This document shows, in pieces, positions 1 through 9,019 of a stretch of DNA of 48,765 bases. A program made the position numbers and the translations under genes. Each line of letters starts with the position of its first letter. Within the stretch, counting starts at the first letter, position 1. The DNA comes from Lachnospiraceae bacterium (GTDB lineage: Bacteria; Bacillota; Clostridia; Lachnospirales; Lachnospiraceae), in the NCBI GenBank assembly GCA_900766915.1, contig CAAFXE010000194.1, positions 1-48,765 of the forward strand, written 5' to 3'. A model generated the notes under the pieces. That model did not search any database and was not told the origin of the DNA. It was given only the letters and a program-made list of their open reading frames with translations.

Positions 1-171
1 AATCTCAATACTGCAATAATGAAAGCATATAAACAGGTTATACCGCCTATTGAGTTGCAAAGAGACTTTATTAGGTTTGTAGCTCAAGTCGACAAATCAA
101 AAGTTGTTTTTCAGAAATCATTGATTGAATATGGTAATTTCATAATGCTTATCTGCCATACATTAGGCTGA
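1..171 (+). CDS. hsdS: Type I restriction specificity subunit, C-terminal end only
   Basis: The window opens inside a reading frame of 56 residues that ends at a TGA at 169-171. It contains IPPIELQRDFIRFVAQVDKSK, the typical helical conserved region that ends a target-recognition half of HsdS proteins (consensus IPLPPLELQ..FA.FV.Q.DKSK). HsdS gives sequence specificity to a type I restriction-modification complex with HsdM and HsdR. hsdR follows 44 bases later on the same strand. The last residues (SLIEYGNFIMLICHTLG) do not look like a usual HsdS tail, so this copy may be truncated or recombined. The start and recognition domains lie outside the window. Confidence 0.75.
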   Translation, partial: NLNTAIMKAYKQVIPPIELQRDFIRFVAQVDKSKVVFQKSLIEYGNFIMLICHTLG

Positions 172-215
172 TTTGCAGATAAATACATGGGATAAAAATA
201 CAAAGGGGGAATTGT

Positions 216-3200
216 ATGAAAACCAATTTTGATTATTTATTGGAGAAAAAGGAATATGAAAGTTTTGCAGAACAGGCGGTAGAAGCTGAGAAGAGTATTG
301 CGATTTCTCCTGCTACCTGTGCGATTCTTTCAAGACGTGCATTAGAGCTGGCCGTACGTTTTGTTTTTTCTTATGATGCTGATTTGACATTACCATATCG
401 CGATAATGTATCAAGTTTAATTCATGAGCAGTCATTTAGAAGCATTATTGAACCAAGATTATTCCCTATGTTAAAGTATACAATCCATCTTGGAAATGTA
501 GCTGTTCATACAAACAACAAAATCAAAAGAGATGAAGCTATTATTGCACTTCGTGACCTGTTTGAATTTTGTGATTGGGTGGATTACTCCTATTCTGAGA
601 CTTATTCAGAAAAGACTTATGACGAATCACTGCTTGCAGATGGCAATGAAAAGCGTGTAAAAGCCGATGAATTGAAAAAATTATATGAAAATTTAAGCAG
701 TAAAGATAAAAAACTGGAAAACATACTAAAAGAAAATGAAGAACTGCGTATGCAGATGGCTCAGCAGCGTAGTACTAATACTCAGACTCGTGAATTCCAT
801 ATTGATAAGATTAGTGAATCCCAGACGCGTAAGAAATATATTGATGTTGCGCTTAAAGAAGCTGGTTGGGTTATCGGAAAAAATATTACAGAAGAAGAGC
901 TGGTTACAGATATGCCAAATTCTACCGGTGCGGGTTATGTGGACTATGTTCTTTGGGGAAAAGATAATCTTCCATTGGCTGTAGTCGAAGCAAAAAAAGC
1001 TTCTGTGGATGCCATGGTTGGAAGTCAGCAGGCAAAGCTTTATGCTGACTGTTTACATAATAAATATGGTAGAAGGCCATTGATTTTTACTACTAACGGA
1101 TTTGAAATTTTTTACACCAATGATTTCATGGGCTACCCAAGGCGCGAAGTTTCGGGATTTTTTACACAAGAAGAATTACAACTCGAGATGGATGGACGCA
1201 AGCAGCGTATTCCTTTGGAAAACATCAAAATATGCGACGATATTACTAATCGACCATATCAGAAAGAAGCAGTAACGGCAGTTTGCGATGCGATCATGAA
1301 TAAGCATCGAAAAATGCTTCTTGTGCAGGCTACGGGATCAGGTAAAACAAGGGTTAGTATCAGTATTGTGGATGTCTTAAGACGTCATAATTATGTGAAA
1401 AATATCCTGTTTTTAGCTGATAGAAAAGCTCTTGTTAAGCAGGCAAAAAATAATTATTCAAATTTGCTGAAAGATCTTACATGCTGTAATCTCTTAGATA
1501 GTAAAGATGATCCGGAATCATGCAGAATGATTTTTTCTACCTATCCTACAATGATGAATGCAATAGATGAAAAGAAGAATCGGCATGGAGAAAAACTATT
1601 TAGTCCAGGTCATTTTCAGCTCATAATTTTGGATGAATGTCATAGGAGCATTTACAAGAAATATCAGGGAATTTTTGAATATTTTGATGCAATGATTTTG
1701 GGCATGACAGCTACACCCAAAAACGAAATTGATAAAAATACATATGGTATCTTTGATCTTGAAAGAGGTGTGCCCACGTTTGCATATGAACTTGAAAAAG
1801 CGGTAGAAGAAGGCTATCTAGTAAATTATTCTACGCTGGAATATAAAACTAAAATTATGGAAGATGGTATTCATTATGATGACCTGTCTGAAGAAGAAAA
1901 GGATGAGTATGAAGATACCTTTGGATCTGATGATATGGTTGCTGATGATATATCCAGTTCAGCCATTAACTCATGGTTGTTCAATGCGGATACAATTGAT
2001 AAAGTGCTCAAAGAACTCATGGAAAAGGGGTTAAAAGTAGAAGGTGGAGACAAGCTTGGAAAAACAATTATTTTTGCCAAGAACAGTCTTCATGCAGAAG
2101 CAATCGTTGATAGATTTCATAAGCTCTTTCCAGAGTGTGGTGGTGACTTTATCAAGCAGATTGATTACAGTATCAAATATTGTGATTCACTTATTGATGA
2201 GTTCAGTACAAAGGATAAGATGCCACAGATTGCGGTATCGGTTGATATGTTGGATACAGGTATTGATATTCCGGAAATATTAAATCTGGTATTTTTCAAG
2301 AAAGTGCGTAGTTATGCAAAGTTCTGGCAGATGATTGGTAGAGGAACAAGACTTTGCCAAAATCTTCTCGGAGAGGGAATGGATAAAGAGAGATTTCTTA
2401 TATTTGATTTCTGTAATAATTTTGAGTATTTTCGAGTTGATAGGAATGGTTCAGAGAGTGGAATTATGGAATCACTTTCTGAGAAAATATACAATACTAA
2501 GGTTCAAATTGCCAGAGAGTTGCAAGCCCCTAGATATACGTCTGATGCTTCTTATGTGTCGTACCGTGCTGATTTAGTTGATCAGTTACATGGCGCGGTC
2601 ATGGAGCTAAACGATAATAGTTTTCTGGTAAAGAGACATTTGCGTTATGTGGAAATCTATAGGGCACTTTCAAGTTGGAATTCGCTTGAAACTATCGAAA
2701 TTGCCGATATTAAAGAACATATTGCACCGTTGGTAAAACCAAAGAAAGAGGACGAATTGGATCGTAGATTTGATTATTTGGTTTACAGTATTGATTTAGG
2801 TTTACTTCAAAGTAAAAGTATCCAGACTCCAGTAAATATTGTGATCCAGACTGCCGAACAATTATCATACAAATATTCGATTCCTCAAGTGCAAAAGAAA
2901 AAAGATATCATTGAAAAAGTGCAAACAACAGAGTTCTGGGATGGGGTAAATATTATAGAGTTAGAAACAGTGCGTACTGCATTACGAAGTTTACTTCAGT
3001 ATTTAGACAGGAGTCGTAGAATTATCTATTATACAAATTTTACAGATACAATCATTGATTCTGTTGAAGGAGAGCCATTATATGGTGGAACAGATCTGCA
3101 AAATTATCGAAAAAAGGTGGAGTATTACCTCAAAGAGCATAAAGATAGAATTTCGGTATATAAGTTAAGAAATAATAAAAAGTTAACCGAAGTTGATCTT

Positions 3201-3566
3201 AAAGAATTGGAACGAATTTTATGGAATGAGTTGGGAACAAAGGCTGATTACGAAAAAGAGTATGGAGATACGCCAATAGGCAGATTGGTTCGTAAAATTG
3301 TTGGAGTAGATCGTGGTGCTGTAAATGAAGCATTTAGTGAGTTCCTTACAGAAGAACGTTTGAATCTTAACCAAATACGATTTTTGAATCTGATAGTAGA
3401 CTATATTGTTGCGAATGGAAATATTGATGACAATAAGGTGCTTATGGGCGAGCCGTTTAAATCAGTTGGAAGTATTACTTACTTATTCAAGGATGATATG
3501 GGCACTGCAAAAAAGATTATGGATGTTGTAGCTCAGATAAAACGCAATTCAGAGGAAATTGCTTAA
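216..3566 (+). CDS. hsdR: Type I restriction endonuclease subunit R
   Basis: This 1116-residue protein is the ATP-driven translocase and nuclease of a type I restriction system. Residues 1-130 look like a DUF4145 domain, which is often fused at the start of this HsdR subtype. A coiled stretch spans about 150-185. The PD-(D/E)XK nuclease follows: D243 in YVDYV, then E258 and K260 in VVEAKK. The helicase has Walker A ATGSGKTR (372-379), DECH (473-476) and TATP (498-501), and GRGTR of motif VI is present further on. Length is normal for the family. The start at 216 has a GGGGG site about 7 bases upstream. hsdS precedes it; hsdM is not in the window and is presumably further upstream. Confidence 0.93.
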   Translation: MKTNFDYLLEKKEYESFAEQAVEAEKSIAISPATCAILSRRALELAVRFVFSYDADLTLPYRDNVSSLIHEQSFRSIIEPRLFPMLKYTIHLGNVAVHTNNKIKRDEAIIALRDLFEFCDWVDYSYSETYSEKTYDESLLADGNEKRVKADELKKLYENLSSKDKKLENILKENEELRMQMAQQRSTNTQTREFHIDKISESQTRKKYIDVALKEAGWVIGKNITEEELVTDMPNSTGAGYVDYVLWGKDNLPLAVVEAKKASVDAMVGSQQAKLYADCLHNKYGRRPLIFTTNGFEIFYTNDFMGYPRREVSGFFTQEELQLEMDGRKQRIPLENIKICDDITNRPYQKEAVTAVCDAIMNKHRKMLLVQATGSGKTRVSISIVDVLRRHNYVKNILFLADRKALVKQAKNNYSNLLKDLTCCNLLDSKDDPESCRMIFSTYPTMMNAIDEKKNRHGEKLFSPGHFQLIILDECHRSIYKKYQGIFEYFDAMILGMTATPKNEIDKNTYGIFDLERGVPTFAYELEKAVEEGYLVNYSTLEYKTKIMEDGIHYDDLSEEEKDEYEDTFGSDDMVADDISSSAINSWLFNADTIDKVLKELMEKGLKVEGGDKLGKTIIFAKNSLHAEAIVDRFHKLFPECGGDFIKQIDYSIKYCDSLIDEFSTKDKMPQIAVSVDMLDTGIDIPEILNLVFFKKVRSYAKFWQMIGRGTRLCQNLLGEGMDKERFLIFDFCNNFEYFRVDRNGSESGIMESLSEKIYNTKVQIARELQAPRYTSDASYVSYRADLVDQLHGAVMELNDNSFLVKRHLRYVEIYRALSSWNSLETIEIADIKEHIAPLVKPKKEDELDRRFDYLVYSIDLGLLQSKSIQTPVNIVIQTAEQLSYKYSIPQVQKKKDIIEKVQTTEFWDGVNIIELETVRTALRSLLQYLDRSRRIIYYTNFTDTIIDSVEGEPLYGGTDLQNYRKKVEYYLKEHKDRISVYKLRNNKKLTEVDLKELERILWNELGTKADYEKEYGDTPIGRLVRKIVGVDRGAVNEAFSEFLTEERLNLNQIRFLNLIVDYIVANGNIDDNKVLMGEPFKSVGSITYLFKDDMGTAKKIMDVVAQIKRNSEEIA

Positions 3567-3684
3567 ATTTATTAATGTCGATGATTTTTGGAAAGACTCA
3601 AAACAATTAGTTGTCTCGGGTGGATATTTAAAACAGTACGAGGTTCAGCATATGTGTATAGCCTTATTGAAGATTGACGTATGA
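3559..3684 (+). CDS. Small ORF coupled to the hsdR stop, unknown
   Basis: A TTG at 3559 overlaps the last codons of hsdR and has AGAGGA 2-3 bases upstream. It opens a 41-residue frame starting (M)LKFINVDDFWKDSKQL and ending ALLKIDV. The composition (W, D, K, Q) looks protein-like and not like random AT-rich spacer. I do not recognise it. It could be the head of a truncated gene, or a small protein translated by coupling with hsdR. No in-frame continuation was found after the TGA. Confidence 0.3.
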   Translation: MLKFINVDDFWKDSKQLVVSGGYLKQYEVQHMCIALLKIDV

Positions 3685-3793
3685 AATAATTAATCTGAAA
3701 GCATTAATCAAGATGTCAGATGCTTTCTCGAGTTTCGGTATGTAAAGAATGAAAGTGGCTTAAAACAGCGGTAACAAAGAGAGGAAACGTAAA

Positions 3794-5794
3794 ATGGGTA
3801 AAATATTGGGAAAAGAATATCCCCTTAGCAAAATATTTAGTTCGGATTTTGATTATTATATTCCGCCTTATCAAAGACCCTATGCATGGACGGAAGAAGA
3901 GGCCGGAACACTCTTTGATGATTTGTTTGATTTTTACCAGACAGAGCCAGAGGATAGTTATTTCCTTGGAAGCATAGTGCTGATAAAAGAAGAAGAAAAA
4001 CCCCATGCGGATGTCATCGATGGTCAGCAAAGATTAACAACTTTATCTATATTTTTAGCGGCTATAATTTCGAAATTTCAAGGTGAATTGCGGTCAAATG
4101 GTATGAAATATATTTGTGAGCCGGGGAATCCATTTGAAGGATTAAAACCACAGCCGCGACTTCATATTAGAACTGCGGATCAGGGTTTCTTTGAAAAATA
4201 TATTCAGAATATTGATTTTGATAACCTGTTCAATTTAGATCAGGAACAGCTGGATACAGAATCACAAAGACACATTTTGCTGAATGCGAAAACATTGTAT
4301 CAGCGAATTGAGGATAATTTTAAAACAGATGAGGAACTACAGAAATTCTGCGGTTTCCTAGTTACTCGTTGCTATCTGGTTGCTGTTTCAACAGAGAATC
4401 AGCAGTCTGCTTTCCGTGTGTTTTCTGTTATGAATAGCCGGGGCTTAGATTTACTTCCTATTGACATTATTAAATCAAATACCATAGGTGGAATAGCTGA
4501 GCAGGATCGACAGACATATACAGATAAGTGGGAATCCATGGAAAACAGTGTTGGAAGAGCCGGATTTAATGATGTATTTGCATATACACGTATGATTTTT
4601 GCTAAGAGAAAAAGCAAGAAGGGGCTGTTAGAAGAATTTAATCAATATGTTCTGACAGAGTACTCAGGAAAACAGCTTATAGATGAGATTCTTGAACCTT
4701 ATACAGACGCTTATGCGATTGTGAAAAATGCTGCTTACCAGGCAGTTAATCACTCAGGGGAAGTCAATCAAATGCTTCAGTGGTTGAACAGAATAGACAA
4801 TTCGGACTGGGTGCCGGTTGCTATGAGATTTTTCGCAGAACATCAGCAAGAACCTGAATATTGCTTGTGGTTTGTGAATAAACTGGAGAGGCTGGCTGCG
4901 TATATGCATGCCACATCAAGAGATGCGAACGCACGTATTGAGAGATATCATTGGATTCTTGAAGAAATGTCAAAGGGAAAATCATCAATGCAGGAGCCTT
5001 TAAAAACGATTGAGTTGACAAACACAGAGAAGAACTCGTTCAAGAATGCATTAAATGGCGAAATTTATAGAATGACTTCCAGAAGAAGAAATTATATTGT
5101 ACTGAGATTGGATTCCTTTGTATCGGATGGAGCTGCAAAATATGATTCTGCGATCCTTACGATAGAGCATGTATTACCACAGACCGTAAAAGAAAATTCT
5201 GAGTGGGCAAAAGTTTGGCCGGATGTTGAGAAACGTCAGTACTGGCTTAACAGAATAGCAAATCTTGTACCATTAACAAGAAAACATAACTCAGAGGCCC
5301 AGAATTTTGATTTTGATGTAAAGAAAAATACATATTTTACAGGAAAAAATGGTACGACATCCTATTCGTTAACGACTCAGGTAATTAAAGAGAACACATG
5401 GACACCTGAAATTGTAGAAGAACGTCAAAAAACTTTATTGGGAGTTTTTGAGAAAAAATGGGATTTGTCTGTGAAAACAGAAGACCCTTTAGGTAACACA
5501 TTCAGACTTGCACAAAGAGGTTGTATGGCAGAGGCTGTAAAAGAGGATGATGGTGGACTCACTGTTTTAAAAGATAGCACGATGGCAATGGATACAACAG
5601 ATAGTTTACAGCAGACATATCGCGATCTTCGTCAAAAATTGATTGATGATGGAATTGTTGTCGAAGGAGTTTTTGTAAAGTCGTATAAATTTAGTAGTCC
5701 GTCTGCCGCGGCATGTGTGCTGTCGGGCAGATCTGCAAATGGGAAGACGGAGTGGACAACTGCAGATGGTGTAAAGCTAAGAGATGTGAAGTAA
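3794..5794 (+). CDS. DUF262/DUF1524/DUF4357 protein, GmrSD-like restriction nuclease
   Basis: This 666-residue protein joins three recognisable parts. The N-terminal DUF262 domain (ParB/sulfiredoxin-like NTPase fold) has PPYQRPYAW near residue 24 and DGQQR at 76-80. The DUF1524 part carries a His-Me-finger nuclease signature, IEHVLPQT at 457-464, followed by WLNRIANLVPL. The tail (about 625-666), with FSSPSAAA and GRSANGKTEW, matches DUF4357. This layout is that of GmrSD-type type IV enzymes, which cut modified phage DNA, in single-chain form. A GAGAGGAA site precedes the ATG. It lies 228 bases after hsdR, so type I and type IV-like activities sit side by side. Its target modification cannot be read from sequence. 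Confidence 0.87.
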   Translation: MGKILGKEYPLSKIFSSDFDYYIPPYQRPYAWTEEEAGTLFDDLFDFYQTEPEDSYFLGSIVLIKEEEKPHADVIDGQQRLTTLSIFLAAIISKFQGELRSNGMKYICEPGNPFEGLKPQPRLHIRTADQGFFEKYIQNIDFDNLFNLDQEQLDTESQRHILLNAKTLYQRIEDNFKTDEELQKFCGFLVTRCYLVAVSTENQQSAFRVFSVMNSRGLDLLPIDIIKSNTIGGIAEQDRQTYTDKWESMENSVGRAGFNDVFAYTRMIFAKRKSKKGLLEEFNQYVLTEYSGKQLIDEILEPYTDAYAIVKNAAYQAVNHSGEVNQMLQWLNRIDNSDWVPVAMRFFAEHQQEPEYCLWFVNKLERLAAYMHATSRDANARIERYHWILEEMSKGKSSMQEPLKTIELTNTEKNSFKNALNGEIYRMTSRRRNYIVLRLDSFVSDGAAKYDSAILTIEHVLPQTVKENSEWAKVWPDVEKRQYWLNRIANLVPLTRKHNSEAQNFDFDVKKNTYFTGKNGTTSYSLTTQVIKENTWTPEIVEERQKTLLGVFEKKWDLSVKTEDPLGNTFRLAQRGCMAEAVKEDDGGLTVLKDSTMAMDTTDSLQQTYRDLRQKLIDDGIVVEGVFVKSYKFSSPSAAACVLSGRSANGKTEWTTADGVKLRDVK

Positions 5795-5816
5795 TAGTGA
5801 TAGGAGAAAAAAGCAA

Positions 5817-6041
5817 ATGAAAAATATTTTTGAATTGGGAAACCAGTATGTAAAGGAAAGCGATTGGAAAGATCTGGCGCTGATAAAGTTTTGCCTTTGC
5901 GCCATGGGAGTTATCCTCGGAGTAAATGTTGCTCCAAAACACAAAAAGACAGTAACCATTTTTGCATCATTGGTGTTTGTTGCTACCTATATTCCGCTTA
6001 TGGGAAAACTTTTCAGAATCATGCTCCGAAAGGATAACTGA
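5817..6041 (+). CDS. Small predicted membrane protein
   Basis: This 74-residue protein starts 22 bases after the previous stop, with a TAGGAGA site upstream. It has a charged N-terminus, then two hydrophobic stretches (about residues 24-38 and 46-66), fitting two membrane segments. The motif APKHKK sits between them. Similar short proteins are widespread in Clostridia and are often annotated loosely as a phosphate ABC permease, a name I do not trust. Its place after the restriction gene suggests co-transcription, but nothing shows a link in function. Confidence 0.6.
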   Translation: MKNIFELGNQYVKESDWKDLALIKFCLCAMGVILGVNVAPKHKKTVTIFASLVFVATYIPLMGKLFRIMLRKDN

Positions 6042-6099
6042 TCAGTTCAGCAGGGGCTTAGATTATGGAACGGGAAAGTCAAAATTGGAGGACACTTTT

Positions 6100-6630
6100 A
6101 TGAGTTCATTAAAAATCAAAAAAACAGGAATCACAAACCTTTCCACCGATGCCATCGTCAATGCCGCCAATGAAGGCCTATGGGAAGGCGGCGGTGTATG
6201 TGGTGCGATTTTTGCAGAAGCCGGTTCTAGGGAATTAACTGCAGCCTGCAATGCAATCGGTCACTGTGACACCGGAAGTGCAGTGATCACACCGGGTTTT
6301 CGTTTAAAGGCAAAATACATTATTCATGCAGTGGGACCAAGGTGGACGGACGGGAACCATGGAGAGCCGATGTTACTCTATGGTGCCTACAAAAATTCCC
6401 TGGAACTTGCAAAGGAGAATCACATTCATTCCATTGGATTTCCTTTGATTTCTTCGGGAATCTTTGGCTATCCTAAGGATGGTGCATGGCGGCAGGCGAT
6501 CTGTGCGTGTGTGGATTTTATGAATGAGAATCCGGACTATGAGATCCACATCATATTTGCAATATTGGATGATAGAATCATTGCTTTGGGTGAAAAGATA
6601 CTGGCAGAAATCGGAGGAAAAAATATTTGA
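6100..6630 (+). CDS. Macrodomain protein, ADP-ribose or O-acetyl-ADP-ribose hydrolase type
   Basis: This 176-residue protein is a stand-alone macrodomain of the YmdB/O-acetyl-ADP-ribose deacetylase type, which binds ADP-ribose and usually removes it from proteins, nucleic acids or acetylated metabolites. NAANEGLWEGGGVCGAIF at residues 21-38 holds the ligand-binding Asn and Gly loop. GSAVITPGF and FPLISSGIFGYP form the other loops. The ATG at 6100 is preferred over a longer upstream reading because GGAGG lies 8 bases before it and the domain begins at once. The stop overlaps the start of the next nuclease gene, so the two are probably translated together. It could act as an immunity or housekeeping factor in the defence block. 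Confidence 0.9.
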   Translation: MSSLKIKKTGITNLSTDAIVNAANEGLWEGGGVCGAIFAEAGSRELTAACNAIGHCDTGSAVITPGFRLKAKYIIHAVGPRWTDGNHGEPMLLYGAYKNSLELAKENHIHSIGFPLISSGIFGYPKDGAWRQAICACVDFMNENPDYEIHIIFAILDDRIIALGEKILAEIGGKNI

Positions 6631-7379
6631 AAAAAGCTCATGTGTATTCATCTGTACATCGCGCAAAGAAAAGAAAAAACACAAAGTTAGTTGCCATTGC
6701 TGTTGTAGCAGTGGCAATTCTTGGTTTGCTGTTTCCGGATGTACTTAAATGGACATTGCGAAGTGGCCAACAAGAATATCTGGCAGAACTTCAAATTCCT
6801 GAGTATTCCGGACAGGCCTATACGGTGGTGAATGATAATGTTCCCTTTTTTGAAAAGTCTGAAATGGTGACCTATGCATTTGAAGAATATAGTCCATTGG
6901 ATTATTTGGGGAGATGTGGGACAGCCTATGCCAATATAAGCCGGGAATTAATGCCGACGGAAGAACGGGGATATATAGGAAGCATTAAGCCGTCCGGGTG
7001 GAAACAGGAAAAATATGAAGGTGTTGTGGAATCAAATCCGCCATATTTGTACAACAGATGTCATTTGATTGCCTATTGTCTGACTGCGGAAAACGCAAAT
7101 GAATGCAATTTGATTACAGGAACCCGGTATATGAATGTTGAGGGAATGCTGCCATTTGAAGAACAGGTGGCGAAGTATTTGGATGAGAATGATCACCATG
7201 TGTTGTACAGAGTAACTCCAATATTTGAAGGTCGTAATTTGGTGGCAAGCGGTGTGCTCATGGAAGCATATTCCGTGGAAGATGAGGGCGCAGGAATCAG
7301 TTTTTGCGTGTATTGCTATAATGTGCAGCCGGGGATCGAAATTGATTATAGAACAGGGGAGAGCTCATTGAAATATTGA
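6627..7379 (+). CDS. Membrane-anchored DNA/RNA non-specific endonuclease
   Basis: This 250-residue protein begins at a TTG that overlaps the macrodomain stop, with GGAGG 9 bases upstream. Residues 20-37 form one hydrophobic segment after a very basic start, so it is probably anchored in or exported through the membrane. The C-terminal two-thirds match the Endonuclea_NS_2 family: LYNRCHLIAY (about 141-150) takes the place of the usual DRGH catalytic motif, followed by NECNLITGTRYMN and YNVQPGIEIDYRTG. The catalytic His146 is kept, while the usual Gly is Cys. Such nucleases serve in nutrient DNA breakdown or competence and occasionally as toxins. Confidence 0.85.
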   Translation: MKKAHVYSSVHRAKKRKNTKLVAIAVVAVAILGLLFPDVLKWTLRSGQQEYLAELQIPEYSGQAYTVVNDNVPFFEKSEMVTYAFEEYSPLDYLGRCGTAYANISRELMPTEERGYIGSIKPSGWKQEKYEGVVESNPPYLYNRCHLIAYCLTAENANECNLITGTRYMNVEGMLPFEEQVAKYLDENDHHVLYRVTPIFEGRNLVASGVLMEAYSVEDEGAGISFCVYCYNVQPGIEIDYRTGESSLKY

Positions 7380-7421
7380 GCATTACATAATGGTTTAGAT
7401 AGACCAAGTACCTGAGCCTAA

Positions 7422-8126
7422 ATGATTTTAACACAGGAGTTTTCAGATATTACATTGGTAAATAACGTAATTGAGCAGATTGTGTCAGGAGAAAACACAG
7501 TGAATATCATAGCGTCAAAAGTTGGGGAAAAAGAGCCCACCGTTTTATATTCTTTAGAGAAGCTGATGAGTGTAGGACTTGTGGAAAAGAAAAGATGCAT
7601 TACAGAAGAAAAAAATAAAAAGAAAACACAATATGTTCTAAAGGACCATATGTTTAAGTTTTGGTATGAGTTTATCCCTAAAGCAACCAGCGTCATAGAA
7701 ATGGGCCAGGGAGATTTGTATTATGAGAAAGTAGTAAAATCGAGATTGCATTCTTATATGGGGACCATATTTGAGGAAATGTGCAGATATTACACGTTAA
7801 GACAGGGAATACAAGGACAATTCGATTGTTTTATTACGAATGTAGGTACCTGGTGGGGCATGGAATCAAGAGGCCAATCAGCAGATATAGATGTGGTTGC
7901 CATTTCTGAAATTGATAAAGCAGCAGTGGTTGGTGAATGTAAATTTAAAAATGAAAAAATTGACAAAGGGATTTACGAGACATTAATCAGAAGATCAGGT
8001 TTAATATCAGCAAAATATAAGATTGAAAAAATTGTTTTCTTTTCATTATCTGGATATACGGAGTGGTTTGATACACTGAATGATGAACATGTGGTTTTGT
8101 TAACGTTAAATGACCTTTATGTGTAG
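7422..8126 (+). pseudogene. DUF234-type ATPase, C-terminal remnant
   Basis: The 234-residue frame matches the C-terminal half of archaeal-type AAA ATPases: a winged-helix part (EKEPTVLYSLEKLMSVGLVEKK), the FKFWYEFI linker and the DUF234 nuclease-like part with ADIDVVAI and VGECKFKN. The whole N-terminal ATP-binding half is missing and no Walker motif lies upstream. The ATG at 7422 has no ribosome binding site. A 9-base direct repeat, AAGTACCTG, flanks the remnant at 7406-7414 and 8134-8142. The DUF234 part keeps the D and ExK residues of a PD-(D/E)XK fold, so an expressed fragment is not excluded. Confidence 0.75.
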
Positions 8127-8176
8127 AAGTGTTAAGTACCTGCCCCCCCCATAAGCTACAAAGCCGAAGTTCCTAT

Positions 8177-8205
8177 TTGATAATGCATATTTCGCGGTGT
8201 ATAAT
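8177..8205 (+). promoter_or_regulatory. Sigma-A promoter of the AIM24-like gene
   Basis: TTGATA at 8177-8182 and TATAAT at 8200-8205 are separated by 17 bases, 29 bases before the start codon of the next gene. Confidence 0.75.
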
Positions 8206-8233
8206 AGGGAAAAGACCTAAAGGAGACGGATAC

Positions 8234-8914
8234 ATGAAATATGTAATTGATGGCGGTAATTTACCGGTGTTAAAAGTGAAATTAGAGCAGGGGGAGACGA
8301 TCCAGTGTGAATCCGGAGCTATGTCATGGATGGATGATGAGATTGAAATGCAGACAGAAGCAGGTGGACTTGGCAAGATGTTTGGGAGAATGTTGACCAA
8401 TGAGCATGCATTTTTGAATACATATCATGCAAAGCGTGATGGAGAAATTGTATTTTCCTCTAAATTCCCGGGTTCCATTCGTGCGGTAGAGGTTACACCG
8501 GAGAATGGGATTGTTGTACAGAAGGGTTCATTTTTAGCATCTTTTGGTAATCTTACAAATGAAGTATATATTCAGAAGAAAATTGGTGGCGGTTTATTCG
8601 GCGGCGAAGGATTTTTAATGAGAAAATTCACCGGAAAAGGTATCGTATTCCTTGAAATTGATGGTTCTGCCCATGAGTATGAGATTGCAGCAGGAGATTG
8701 CAAGATTGTGGATACAGGATATGTCGCAAGCATGTCTGAGTCATGCCAGATGGAAATTCGTTCCATCAAGGGTGTGAAGAATGTACTCTTTGGCGGCGAA
8801 GGATTATTTAATACGGTGGTATATGGTCCGGGAAAGGTGACAATGCAGAGTATGCCGATTGCAGCAACCGCATTGCAGTTATATCAGTATATGCCACATC
8901 CGACATCAAATTAG
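8234..8914 (+). CDS. TIGR00266 / AIM24 family protein
   Basis: This 226-residue protein belongs to the TIGR00266 (AIM24-like) family, a beta-rich fold of unknown biochemical role. Hallmarks are the start YVIDGGNLPVLKVKLEQGE, then CESGAMSWM, the glycine-rich KIGGGLFGGEGFLMRKFTG, and the late repeat VLFGGEGLFNTVV. The ATG at 8234 is chosen because AAGGAG lies 9 bases upstream and a strong promoter sits just before it; a longer reading from 8129 would run through that promoter. It appears to be a single-gene unit. Length is normal. Confidence 0.88.
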   Translation: MKYVIDGGNLPVLKVKLEQGETIQCESGAMSWMDDEIEMQTEAGGLGKMFGRMLTNEHAFLNTYHAKRDGEIVFSSKFPGSIRAVEVTPENGIVVQKGSFLASFGNLTNEVYIQKKIGGGLFGGEGFLMRKFTGKGIVFLEIDGSAHEYEIAAGDCKIVDTGYVASMSESCQMEIRSIKGVKNVLFGGEGLFNTVVYGPGKVTMQSMPIAATALQLYQYMPHPTSN

Positions 8915-8937
8915 TACTTTGATGTGACAATGAATTA

Positions 8938-8985
8938 GGCTCCTTATGTATTCAGGATGGTTTCTACCATGCATACATTTCTATA
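8938..8985 (+). pseudogene. Relic of a YjbR/MmcQ-like gene
   Basis: Read in one frame, these bases encode GSLCIQDGFYHAYISIEV, which aligns with GSLCTQDGFHRAYHMNKEKWISIRL of the intact YjbR gene at 10399-10782, with seven residues deleted. Nucleotide identity is clear across CAGGATGGTTTC. Nothing else of the gene is visible, so this is a decayed paralogue fragment. Confidence 0.55.
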
Positions 8986-9019
8986 GAAGTACGAGTATTA
9001 CATAGAACGGATAACAATC

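Noticed and set aside
5962..6099. 46-residue N-terminal extension of the macrodomain gene
   Set aside because: It overlaps the upstream membrane-protein gene, and the GGAGG before ATG 6100 together with the domain start fixes the shorter form.
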